A stretch of 7,003 bases of DNA from an uncultured Burkholderiales bacterium (GTDB lineage Bacteria; Pseudomonadota; Gammaproteobacteria; Burkholderiales; Burkholderiaceae_C): assembly GCA_903926695.1 (NCBI GenBank), contig CAIYKK010000537.1, forward strand, positions 1 through 7,003, in the 5' to 3' direction. Below, piece after piece: positions 1 through 5,893 of this stretch. Under the pieces are notes generated by a model, which was given only the letters and a program-made list of their open reading frames with translations, searched no databases and was not told where the DNA came from. How positions within the stretch are numbered: the first letter of the stretch is position 1; every line of letters starts with the position of its first letter. Both the position numbers and the translations under genes were made by a program.

Positions 1-94
1 AAACCTAAAACTTAGCAGATGACTTTGCATAAATTATGCACTGCAATTCCCCATCCGCTTAAAAAATTCCAATAATTTTCGCAATACAACCCCC
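1..94. other. AT-rich intergenic sequence at left edge
   Basis: This stretch is clearly more AT-rich than the rest of the window and has no open reading frame worth calling. It lies beyond the two terminators of the PHB depolymerase gene, so it probably belongs to the regulatory or 3' region of whatever gene lies to the left. Apart from one short inverted repeat at 26-40, I see no feature in it, and no convincing -35/-10 pair. Confidence 0.5.
26..40. repeat. Short perfect inverted repeat (6-bp arms, 3-bp spacer)
   Basis: The arms tgcata (26-31) and tatgca (35-40) are exact reverse complements around the spacer aat. This shape could suit a dimeric regulator's operator for a gene beyond the left edge. 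A 15-bp AT-rich palindrome also arises by chance fairly easily, and no promoter can be identified beside it, so no regulator is proposed. Confidence 0.25.
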
Positions 95-129
95 AAAAAA
101 ATAGCGCCCTATTTTTAAAAACAGGGCGC
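95..129 (-). terminator. Second (distal) intrinsic terminator after the PHB depolymerase gene
   Basis: The arms gcgccct (104-110) and agggcgc (123-129) are exact complements. The interior can pair further through a T5/A5 stretch (112-121). Read on the minus strand, the GC-rich stem is followed within two bases by seven T residues (101 down to 95), the classic rho-independent layout. It lies about 50 bases beyond the stop codon of the depolymerase gene and acts as a back-up to the first terminator. Confidence 0.75.
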
Positions 130-137
130 ATATCCGC

Positions 138-170
138 AAAAAAAGCGGCAGCAAACCGCCGCCGCTTTTT
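138..170 (-). terminator. First (proximal) intrinsic terminator of the PHB depolymerase gene, possibly bidirectional
   Basis: A perfect 10-bp stem is formed by aaaaagcggc (140-149) and gccgcttttt (161-170) around an 11-base loop. On the minus strand it begins 10 bases after the TGA stop at 181-183 and ends in seven T residues (144 down to 138). On the plus strand the stem ends in five T residues, so it could also stop transcription arriving from the left. It is the most likely 3' end of the minus-strand transcription unit. Confidence 0.85.
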
Positions 171-180
171 CATCTATCTA

Positions 181-1815
181 TCAGGGGCAGACTTCAGTCG
201 TCGGCACACCCGTCATGGAGAAAGCCGATTTGGTCACCGGCTTGCCCAGGGTCATCGAGAAGTACGGGTCGCACTGGGCCAGCGTGGGCGCTTTGGCTGC
301 GGTGCCGAGGGTCACGGCGTTGGAGTCTGGGCCTTCCTGGCCGCCGACCACGGCACGCACCGTGTAGCGGTAGCTGGTTTTAGGTTCCAGACCGGCATCG
401 ACCCAGAACAGTTGCGTCACCAAATCGCCGCCGATGGCTTGTGCGGGCTGGTCGCCGGTGCTGCGGTACACGCGGTAGCCGGTGGCACCGCTCACGGCCT
501 TCCAGCGCAGCATGGTCTGGTCATCGCTCTGGTCGATGGCGAGCAGTTCCGTGGCGGGCGTGGTCAAGGCGGGTGCGGGAGCGGCTGGCGTGCCTTTGGC
601 GGCGAGCTTTTCAGCCATGCGCCAGACGGCAGCGACCTGCACGCCTTCAGCCGTGGCGTAGGTGCCAATAGGCGCAGACTTGGATGTCAGGCCCATTGGG
701 TCGAACATCGAGGTCTTGGGCTTGTCGTTATAACCCCACCAGTCCCAGCAGCCTTGCGGGTTCGTCGGCAGCGACATAGAGAACATCGACGGTTTGGTCG
801 GCTTCGCCTGTGGGTAGAGCACGACGATGCGGTTGGCATCGGCCCACTCGTTCACACCGGCGGTATCGATAAAGGCGCGGCCCAGCGTGGTGGCGCTTTG
901 CGCGCAGCCGTGGAAGGCGATGTGCAGACGGCACGATTGGCCCTCTTTACAAGCCTGTGGCACGTACAGATAACCCGTCGCGCCCATGGCGATGTCGTCG
1001 GGCTGGCTCACGGCACCGCCGCCGCGCATTTTGAGGTAAGGCGTCTGGGTGAACTCTTGCGCCTTGGCGCTGAGTTTGCCGGTGGCGGTGCGGGTGAGTG
1101 CGCCGTAGAACATCTGCAGCGCCGCGCCAGCCGCGTCGTACAGCACGCCCGCGCCGGTCTTGGGCTGGTCAACGCAGGCGTTGATGAACTTGCCGCCCGT
1201 GGTCGGGCAAATGTTGCAGCTATCGCCGCCAGCGGGCGCGGCGCTATTGGAGGCCGTGCAGGACGCAGAAATCTGCGCGTGGGCGGCGTTCAGCGAGTCT
1301 TTGTAGAAAATCTGGTTCGTCGGCGTGAAGTTGCCGTACCACTTGACCAGCGCGTCGGACACGGGCAGTTTCACCACGCCGTCGTTGTAGCCGTGGAACA
1401 CCCAGACCGCTTGCCCGGTCAGGTTGCTGACCGGGTCAATCTTGCCTTGCTTGGCCCAGTCTTTGGTCGTGCTGACCATTTTGTTGAGATTCGCATCGGT
1501 GATGGGCTGGGCCGGCATCATTGGATCGCCCTGCATGCAGCGCGCAATCGAAGTCATCGCGCCCATCATCACATTGCCGCCGAAGGAGTCGTCCAGCGCG
1601 CAAAAATACGGCCCGCCCGCCGTGATCGCCACGCCGCGCACGGAAGCGGACTTGGCCACGCCCATTTGCACCGCCATGAATGCGCCGGACGAAATGCCCG
1701 ACACGGTGGTTTGTTTGAGGTCGATGTTCAGTTCGGGTAAATCAGCCGCGTGTGCAGCCAGCCCCGTCACCGCGCAGGCCAGTCCGACCAGCGCATATCG
1801 CAATCTCAGATTCAT
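181..1815 (-). CDS. Secreted PHB depolymerase, type 2 catalytic domain, with fibronectin type III domain
   Basis: This 544-residue protein probably hydrolyses extracellular short-chain polyhydroxyalkanoate (PHB) to soluble oligomers. Residues 1-23 form a Sec signal peptide, with a likely cut after AHA. The lipase box GISSG (40-44, nucleophile Ser42) lies near the N-terminus. Asp145 (in HGYNDG) and His179 fit the rest of the triad, and HGC (302-304) fits the oxyanion hole. Having the lipase box before the oxyanion motif marks the type 2, circularly permuted depolymerases; the Asp-to-His spacing of 34 matches my memory of the Penicillium funiculosum enzyme. A fibronectin type III domain spans about 421-503. 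Only about 40 residues follow, containing two cysteines, which seems too short for a usual substrate-binding domain. The start at 1815 is chosen over an upstream in-frame start at 1878 because AGGAG precedes it and the signal peptide begins there. Such enzymes normally leave the cell by Sec plus type II secretion. An esterase acting on a related polyester is possible. Confidence 0.9.
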   Translation of the reverse strand: MNLRLRYALVGLACAVTGLAAHAADLPELNIDLKQTTVSGISSGAFMAVQMGVAKSASVRGVAITAGGPYFCALDDSFGGNVMMGAMTSIARCMQGDPMMPAQPITDANLNKMVSTTKDWAKQGKIDPVSNLTGQAVWVFHGYNDGVVKLPVSDALVKWYGNFTPTNQIFYKDSLNAAHAQISASCTASNSAAPAGGDSCNICPTTGGKFINACVDQPKTGAGVLYDAAGAALQMFYGALTRTATGKLSAKAQEFTQTPYLKMRGGGAVSQPDDIAMGATGYLYVPQACKEGQSCRLHIAFHGCAQSATTLGRAFIDTAGVNEWADANRIVVLYPQAKPTKPSMFSMSLPTNPQGCWDWWGYNDKPKTSMFDPMGLTSKSAPIGTYATAEGVQVAAVWRMAEKLAAKGTPAAPAPALTTPATELLAIDQSDDQTMLRWKAVSGATGYRVYRSTGDQPAQAIGGDLVTQLFWVDAGLEPKTSYRYTVRAVVGGQEGPDSNAVTLGTAAKAPTLAQCDPYFSMTLGKPVTKSAFSMTGVPTTEVCP

Positions 1816-1822
1816 AAAAAAA

Positions 1823-1827
1823 CTCCT
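1823..1827 (-). promoter_or_regulatory. Shine-Dalgarno site that fixes the PHB depolymerase start
   Basis: On the minus strand AGGAG is followed by a run of seven T residues and then the ATG at 1815-1813. The spacing of seven bases is near ideal. It decides between this ATG and the longer in-frame reading that begins at 1878, which would bury the signal peptide behind 21 extra residues. It is the clearest ribosome binding site in the window; the other genes have weak ones or rely on overlap. Confidence 0.8.
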
Positions 1828-1902
1828 GTGAAAAAATGGTGCAACGCAACAAAATTGCGCCGGGGCGCACCGTATCACAGCAGGCTATCTTGAAACTGAA
1901 CG

Positions 1903-3711
1903 TCAAGCCAGCGGCGGCGTGGCGGCCAGAATTTCCTCGATGGTCGTCAAGCCTTCGGCCACCTTGAGCGCCCCGGCCAGACGCAGCGGGCGCATGCCTT
2001 CTTTGATGGCCTGGCGGCGCAGCGCGTCCATGTTCGGTTCGCGGGAGATTTTTTCTTTCAGCGATTCGCTCAGTGTGAGCAGCTCGTACAGCCCCATGCG
2101 CCCGCGAAAACCCGTCATGCGGCAATCGACGCAGCCCACCGGCTTGTAAGGCTTGTAGCCGCCGCTGAGTTGCCACGGCTTGACCAGATCGGCCAGCGTT
2201 TCGCGTGGGGCCGCTTCGTCGCTCTGGCGGCACTGCACGCACAGCGTGCGCACCAGCCGCTGGGCCAGCACACCAACCAAGGTCGCGTTGATCAGGTACG
2301 GCGGCACGCCCAGCTCCATCAGGCGCGAGATGGCCGAAGGCGCGTCATTCGTGTGCAGCGTGCTGAACACCAAATGCCCGGTCAGCGCCGCCTGCACCGC
2401 CATTTCCGCCGTTTTCAGGTCGCGGATTTCGCCCACCATGATGATGTCCGGGTCTTGCCGCATCAAGGCGCGCAGGCCTTCGGGAAAACCAAAATCGAGC
2501 TGCGGCTGCACCTGCGTCTGGTTGAACGCCGGTTCAATCATTTCAATCGGGTCTTCGACCGTGTTGACGTTCACCGCCTCGGTTGCCAGCCGCTTGAGCG
2601 TGGAATACAGCGTCGTGGTTTTGCCCGAGCCGGTCGGGCCGGTCACCAAAATAATGCCGTGCGGCTTTTTGACCAATTGTTCCCAGCGCCCGGCGTCGTG
2701 CGCCGAAAAACCCAGCGCGTCCAGATTTTTCACCGTCGTGTCGGGGTCAAAAATCCGCATCACCATTTTTTCGCCGAACGCCGTGGGCAGCGTGGATAGG
2801 CGCATTTCGATTTCGTCGCCGCGTGGGTTGCGCGTTTTGATGCGGCCATCTTGCGGGCGGCGTTTTTCCACCACGTCCATGCGCCCGAGCAGCTTGATGC
2901 GCGCCGTCATCGCCGTGTGAACCGTCATCGGCAACTGATACACCGGGTGCAGCACGCCGTCGATGCGGAATCGAATCACGCCCTGCTCGCGCCGTGGCTC
3001 CAGATGAATATCGCTGGCGCGCTGGTCAAAGGCGTATTGCCAGAGCCAATCGACCACCTGCACCACGCCCTGATCGTTGGCGTCCAGCTGCTTGCTGGTT
3101 TTGTTGAGTTCAACCAACTGCTCAAAGCTGGCCGTACTGGCGCTGCTGGTCGATTTGACGGCGGCCTTGACCGACTTGGCCAGCGCAAAAAACTCCACTG
3201 TGTATTTGGCAATGTCCAGCGGATTGGCCAGCGCCAGGCGCACCGTGCGCCGCGACTGGCGCTCGATCTCGGCGACCCAGTCGGTGACAAACGGCTCGGA
3301 CGTGGCGATAACTAACTCGTGCGGCATGACCTGCACCGGCAAAATTTTGTGCCGCTCGGCATACACGCTCGACATGCTATCGGCGACCTTGCCCACATCC
3401 ACCTTGAGCGGGTCAATGCGCAAATACGGCAAGCCGATGTGCCCGGCCAGCCACTGCGTGAGGGTTTCGATGTCCAGCGGCTTGCCATCGGCGACCCGCG
3501 TCATGCCGATGCTGGCCAGACGCACCAGCGGCGGCTGGGCGCTTTGCACCTGCGCGCAGCGTGCCAGCGTGCGCTGGGCCTCGACCACGCTGATGATGCC
3601 GTCGGCACTGAGCCATTCGAGCAAACTGCGCCAGTCCAGCGGGCCGTCAGGCAGCCGGTCGGACAAGGTGGTGGAAAACGAGGGAGAGGAAGGGGGCAGG
3701 ACGGCGCTCAT
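1903..3711 (-). CDS. GspE/PulE/PilB-family secretion or pilus assembly ATPase (orphan here)
   Basis: This is a 602-residue hexameric cytoplasmic ATPase of the kind that powers type II secretion or type IV pilus extension. A GspE N-terminal domain (about 27-177) is followed by a Ser/Lys/Ala-rich linker and the motor domain from about 210. Visible motifs are Walker A GPTGSGKTTT (358-367), the Asp box NTVEDPIE (383-390), Walker B DPDIIMVGEIRD (420-431) and the His box ending STLHTNDA (444-457). Four cysteines (491, 494, 527, 530) form a CxxC-CxxC zinc site typical of GspE/PilB and absent from PilT. Every catalytic motif is intact, and the length is close to the family norm. The ending GLTTIEEIL is closer to GspE than PilB, but I cannot assign it to either. 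A GTG codon nine bases upstream (3720) is an alternative start; neither start has a strong Shine-Dalgarno sequence. It lies 50 bases after the spermidine-synthase-like gene, probably in one operon. No other secretion gene is visible. Confidence 0.93.
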   Translation of the reverse strand: MSAVLPPSSPSFSTTLSDRLPDGPLDWRSLLEWLSADGIISVVEAQRTLARCAQVQSAQPPLVRLASIGMTRVADGKPLDIETLTQWLAGHIGLPYLRIDPLKVDVGKVADSMSSVYAERHKILPVQVMPHELVIATSEPFVTDWVAEIERQSRRTVRLALANPLDIAKYTVEFFALAKSVKAAVKSTSSASTASFEQLVELNKTSKQLDANDQGVVQVVDWLWQYAFDQRASDIHLEPRREQGVIRFRIDGVLHPVYQLPMTVHTAMTARIKLLGRMDVVEKRRPQDGRIKTRNPRGDEIEMRLSTLPTAFGEKMVMRIFDPDTTVKNLDALGFSAHDAGRWEQLVKKPHGIILVTGPTGSGKTTTLYSTLKRLATEAVNVNTVEDPIEMIEPAFNQTQVQPQLDFGFPEGLRALMRQDPDIIMVGEIRDLKTAEMAVQAALTGHLVFSTLHTNDAPSAISRLMELGVPPYLINATLVGVLAQRLVRTLCVQCRQSDEAAPRETLADLVKPWQLSGGYKPYKPVGCVDCRMTGFRGRMGLYELLTLSESLKEKISREPNMDALRRQAIKEGMRPLRLAGALKVAEGLTTIEEILAATPPLA

Positions 3712-3761
3712 GCAAGCCACTTTACCCGATCAGTCATCGGCCAGCGGGCCGGCAGCGCCGC

Positions 3762-4529
3762 TCAGAGCACCGGCTTGAAAAGCCGCAGCCACTTTTTGGC
3801 GGGCAGATCCCAGCGCGATTCAATCACGCCCGCCTGTTCGAGCAGCGCGGCGCGCTCGGGGCGGCTCGGGTCGCGCTGGGCCAGCACGACGGTGTTGCCC
3901 TCACGCGTGGGCCGGAACGCCCAAATGCACTCGGGGCCAAACGCCTCGGCCATTTTGACCAGCGACTGCTCGTAGCTCGAATCGCGGCCAAACAGGTTGA
4001 CCGTCATCACGCCGTCGTCGGTCAGCAGGTCGCGGCAGTGGGCGTAAAAATCTTCGTCGTCGAGCACCGGGGCGGCGGCCTGGTCGTCGTACAGATCGAC
4101 ATGCAGCAAATCGACCGTGCCTTGATGCGCTGGTTTCTGGATTTCATCGGCCGCATCGGCCTCGATGACGGTGAGGCGCACATCTTCGCGCGGCAGCTTG
4201 AACCACAGGTGGCAGGCGGCAATGACCTGCGGGTTGATCTCGATGGCGGTGGTTTTCATGCGCAGCTTTTTCCAGCAGAACTTGGTCAGCGCGGCGGAAC
4301 CCAGGCCCAGCTGCATGGCGTGTTTTTTGGCGACCGATTCAGCGTCCATGAACAGCAGCCCGGCCATCATGCGCTGTACGTATTCGAGTTCGATGTCGTA
4401 GGGCGCGTCGCGCAACATGGAGCCTTGCACCCACTCGGTGCCCAGGTGCAGAAAACGCACGTCGCCGTAATCGGAGAAGTTGACTTCGGGCAGGTCCAAG
4501 GCGGCTTTGGCGGGTTCTTTTTTGGTCAT
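3762..4529 (-). CDS. Spermidine-synthase-like protein (Rossmann methyltransferase fold)
   Basis: This 255-residue protein resembles SpeE-type proteins, but its true activity is uncertain. The segment ELEYVQRMMAGLLF (47-60) matches the entry region of spermidine-synthase-like proteins. A glycine-containing nucleotide loop LGLGSAALT (74-82), an acidic residue at the end of strand two (Glu97 in AIEINP), Asp125 and an acidic stretch HVDLYDDQ (143-150) follow in the order expected of an AdoMet-type fold. The GGGDGG motif of genuine aminopropyltransferases is missing, and the usual catalytic DSTDP-like segment is replaced. It may therefore be a methyltransferase-like relative rather than a polyamine enzyme. 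The ATG at 4529 is preferred to an in-frame TTG at 4619 because conserved-looking sequence begins shortly after it; no good Shine-Dalgarno sequence precedes either. It follows the roadblock-like gene by 142 bases and precedes the PulE-type ATPase by 50, suggesting co-transcription with the ATPase. Confidence 0.8.
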   Translation of the reverse strand: MTKKEPAKAALDLPEVNFSDYGDVRFLHLGTEWVQGSMLRDAPYDIELEYVQRMMAGLLFMDAESVAKKHAMQLGLGSAALTKFCWKKLRMKTTAIEINPQVIAACHLWFKLPREDVRLTVIEADAADEIQKPAHQGTVDLLHVDLYDDQAAAPVLDDEDFYAHCRDLLTDDGVMTVNLFGRDSSYEQSLVKMAEAFGPECIWAFRPTREGNTVVLAQRDPSRPERAALLEQAGVIESRWDLPAKKWLRLFKPVL

Positions 4530-4671
4530 GACGTTTTTAAAAATTGGGAAGGTGTGGCAAGCCCGCAGGCAGAACGGGCATTTTCGCTGCAAGCGTCCGG
4601 CGCGCAGGCCGGGCCGCAACGGCGCACGAAGAGGCGTGTCTGGTTCAGCGCATTTCAGCCGTTCGGGACGC
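4530..4671 (-). other. 142-base gap between the signalling genes and the spermidine-synthase-like gene
   Basis: This is the longest untranslated gap between the genes. It holds GC-rich inverted repeats (ccggc 4597-4601 with gccgg 4608-4612; gcccg 4561-4565 with cgggc 4575-4579), neither followed by a T-run. The 30 bases just before the downstream ATG are AT-rich. A promoter for the spermidine-synthase-like and ATPase genes could lie here: a TTGCCA resembling a -35 box is present at 4555-4560, but no good -10 box follows at normal spacing. Whether the operon continues through this gap cannot be decided from sequence. Confidence 0.35.
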
Positions 4672-5310
4672 TCAGGCCGCTGGCAGCGTAAACCGGCTGC
4701 CCGCTTCGCGGATGCCCCAGAGCAGTTCGACCAGCGCCGGGTTGTTGAGCAGCGGCTCGCCGCCCAGAATCAGCCAGTAGCCCACGCCTTCAACCCACAG
4801 CGGCACGAAGGACACGGCGGGCAGCAGCATTTCAGCGTCGGTGTGGAAAGCCGCGTAGCCCTGCGCGCCCGTCCAGCCGCGCCGCGCCTGACGCTGGGCA
4901 AAGTCGGAATAATCGGCGGCGGCGGCGCTGAGCACGTCAGCCTCGTCCTGCGCCACGCCAGCGCGCCCGAGGCAAAACCCGGTTTCCGAAGCCAGCACGG
5001 CGCGCCGCTCGCCCGACAGGGACGCGATAACGTGCGGCACAAAATCATCGAGCCGCACTTCCGGTCCTTCGATACAGCGCGGCAGGCGCTCTATCCAGCC
5101 GCTGGCCAGCGCAGGCTCCAGCAGCGCGGGCGCGCCGGGCGTATTCGCCAGCCAAGCCGCTTGCGTCAAAGTGACGGCGCCGCTCAGCAGCGCTTGCAGC
5201 GCACGGGCGGGCTCGTCGGGCTGGCGCTGGGCAAAAGCCTGCAGCGCACCCGCTGGCGTGAGTGCCAGCCAGACGCCCGCACTTTGGGTCGGTTTCGTCA
5301 GCGCGCTCAT
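4672..5310 (-). CDS. Uncharacterised protein with probable roadblock/LC7-like C-terminal domain
   Basis: I do not recognise this 212-residue protein by name. It appears cytoplasmic, with no signal peptide or membrane segment. Residues about 10-78 are alpha-helical and end in SGWIERLP, reminiscent of a small winged-helix-like domain. Residues about 86-205 follow a roadblock/LC7 pattern: a strand and turn (VLASETGFCLGRAG, 105-118), an Ala-rich acidic helix (DEADVLSAAAADYSDF), then two strands (AVSFVPLWVEGVGYWLILGG, 165-184) and a final helix (ALVELLWGIREAG). Roadblock proteins bind and regulate small GTPases, as MglB does for MglA. The gene begins inside the stop codon of the GTPase gene (ATGA at 5310-5307), so the two are translationally coupled and probably made in fixed ratio. 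No Shine-Dalgarno sequence is evident. The domain call rests on residue pattern only and could be wrong; the reading frame itself is secure. Confidence 0.75.
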   Translation of the reverse strand: MSALTKPTQSAGVWLALTPAGALQAFAQRQPDEPARALQALLSGAVTLTQAAWLANTPGAPALLEPALASGWIERLPRCIEGPEVRLDDFVPHVIASLSGERRAVLASETGFCLGRAGVAQDEADVLSAAAADYSDFAQRQARRGWTGAQGYAAFHTDAEMLLPAVSFVPLWVEGVGYWLILGGEPLLNNPALVELLWGIREAGSRFTLPAA

Positions 5311-5888
5311 GCCAGCGGCCTGACCGCCGCGCTGCCCGCCATTGGCCCGGCGTTGCCAGCAAACGGGTCAATGCTGAAGAGCAGGGTTTTGACCAGCATG
5401 GCCACGTCGGTGCGGCTGCGGGCGTCGGCTTCCATCACGCAGGCGGGAATGCCTTGGCGCTGCATTTCTTCGATCAGCAGGTGGCGGGCGGCGGCGTTGC
5501 CCTGGTCGCCGTGGGTCACGCCGACAATCACCGCCGTGCGGTCTATGAGGTCGCGGAACGCGTCCAGATAGGTGCGCAAATCGGCCACCGGATCGGGCGC
5601 GGCGGCGCTGACGAGCACGACCAGCCCGAGGGCGTTTTCAGTCAGGATGTCCCACATGAAATCAAAACGCTTTTGGCCGGGCGCGCCGTAGAGCCGGACC
5701 TGATCGCCGTTGCCCAGTTTCATGACGCCGTAGTCCATCGCCACGGTGGTGGTGGGCTTGAGCTTGCGCACATCGTCGGACGCTCTGGCCTCGGTGCTGA
5801 TGACTTCGATGTCGGACAGGGCCTGGATGGCGGAGGTTTTGCCCGCGCCCACCGGGCCGGCAAAAACGATCTTGTATTGAATGCTCAT
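5307..5888 (-). CDS. Small Ras-like GTPase, COG2229/CvnD/MglA-like
   Basis: This 193-residue protein is a cytoplasmic GTP-dependent switch. The G1/Walker A loop is GPVGAGKTS (11-19). Three threonines at 46-48 fit the switch I (G2) position. The G3 region reads LYGAPGQKRFDFMWD (66-80), with the catalytic-position Gln at 72. This is very close to the FGTPGQ-RF-FMWD signature of the conservon GTPases CvnD and related COG2229 proteins, and it has Gly where Ras has Asp. G4 is VTHGD (124-128) instead of NKxD. After about residue 175 the chain becomes an Ala/Gly/Pro-rich tail. Relatives work with a roadblock/LC7 partner, and the next gene, overlapping by four bases, looks like one. The preceding receiver-domain gene ends five bases upstream, and no clear Shine-Dalgarno sequence is present, so translation is probably coupled on both sides. 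Nucleotide preference is presumed GTP, but the altered G4 leaves some doubt. Confidence 0.88.
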   Translation of the reverse strand: MSIQYKIVFAGPVGAGKTSAIQALSDIEVISTEARASDDVRKLKPTTTVAMDYGVMKLGNGDQVRLYGAPGQKRFDFMWDILTENALGLVVLVSAAAPDPVADLRTYLDAFRDLIDRTAVIVGVTHGDQGNAAARHLLIEEMQRQGIPACVMEADARSRTDVAMLVKTLLFSIDPFAGNAGPMAGSAAVRPLA

Positions 5889-5893
5889 GGGGG

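Noticed and set aside
412..1740. Long plus-strand open reading frame (442 residues) opposite the PHB depolymerase
   Set aside because: It is antisense to a gene with a signal peptide, catalytic triad and terminator. Its translation is rich in Arg, His, Gly and Ala with no motif, as expected from the complement of a high-GC gene.
1845..1859. Small inverted repeat cgcaa/ttgcg upstream of the depolymerase start
   Set aside because: Five-base arms and a five-base loop are weak, and no T-run follows directly. It does not qualify as a terminator or a convincing operator.
1871..1906. Possible sigma-70 promoter for the PHB depolymerase (TTGACG at 1906-1901 on the minus strand)
   Set aside because: The -35-like hexamer overlaps the upstream stop codon. 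The only -10-like hexamer (GATACG) is 24 bases away, too far for a normal promoter, so it is not called.
2180..2920. Plus-strand open reading frame opposite the GspE/PulE ATPase
   Set aside because: It overlaps the motor domain of a fully conserved ATPase and its translation has a Ser/Arg-rich shadow composition with no domain.
1903..3711. Retraction ATPase (PilT) as identity of the ATPase
   Set aside because: The long N-terminal domain and the CxxC-CxxC zinc site belong to GspE/PilB-type assembly ATPases and are absent from PilT.
4561..4612. GC-rich hairpins in the 142-base gap, considered as a terminator after the roadblock-like gene
   Set aside because: The stems are only five base pairs and are not followed by a T-run on the minus strand.
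4038..5571. Plus-strand open reading frames spanning the spermidine-synthase-like, roadblock-like and GTPase genes
   Set aside because: They are antisense to genes with recognisable motifs, cross several gene boundaries and show no ribosome binding site or domain.
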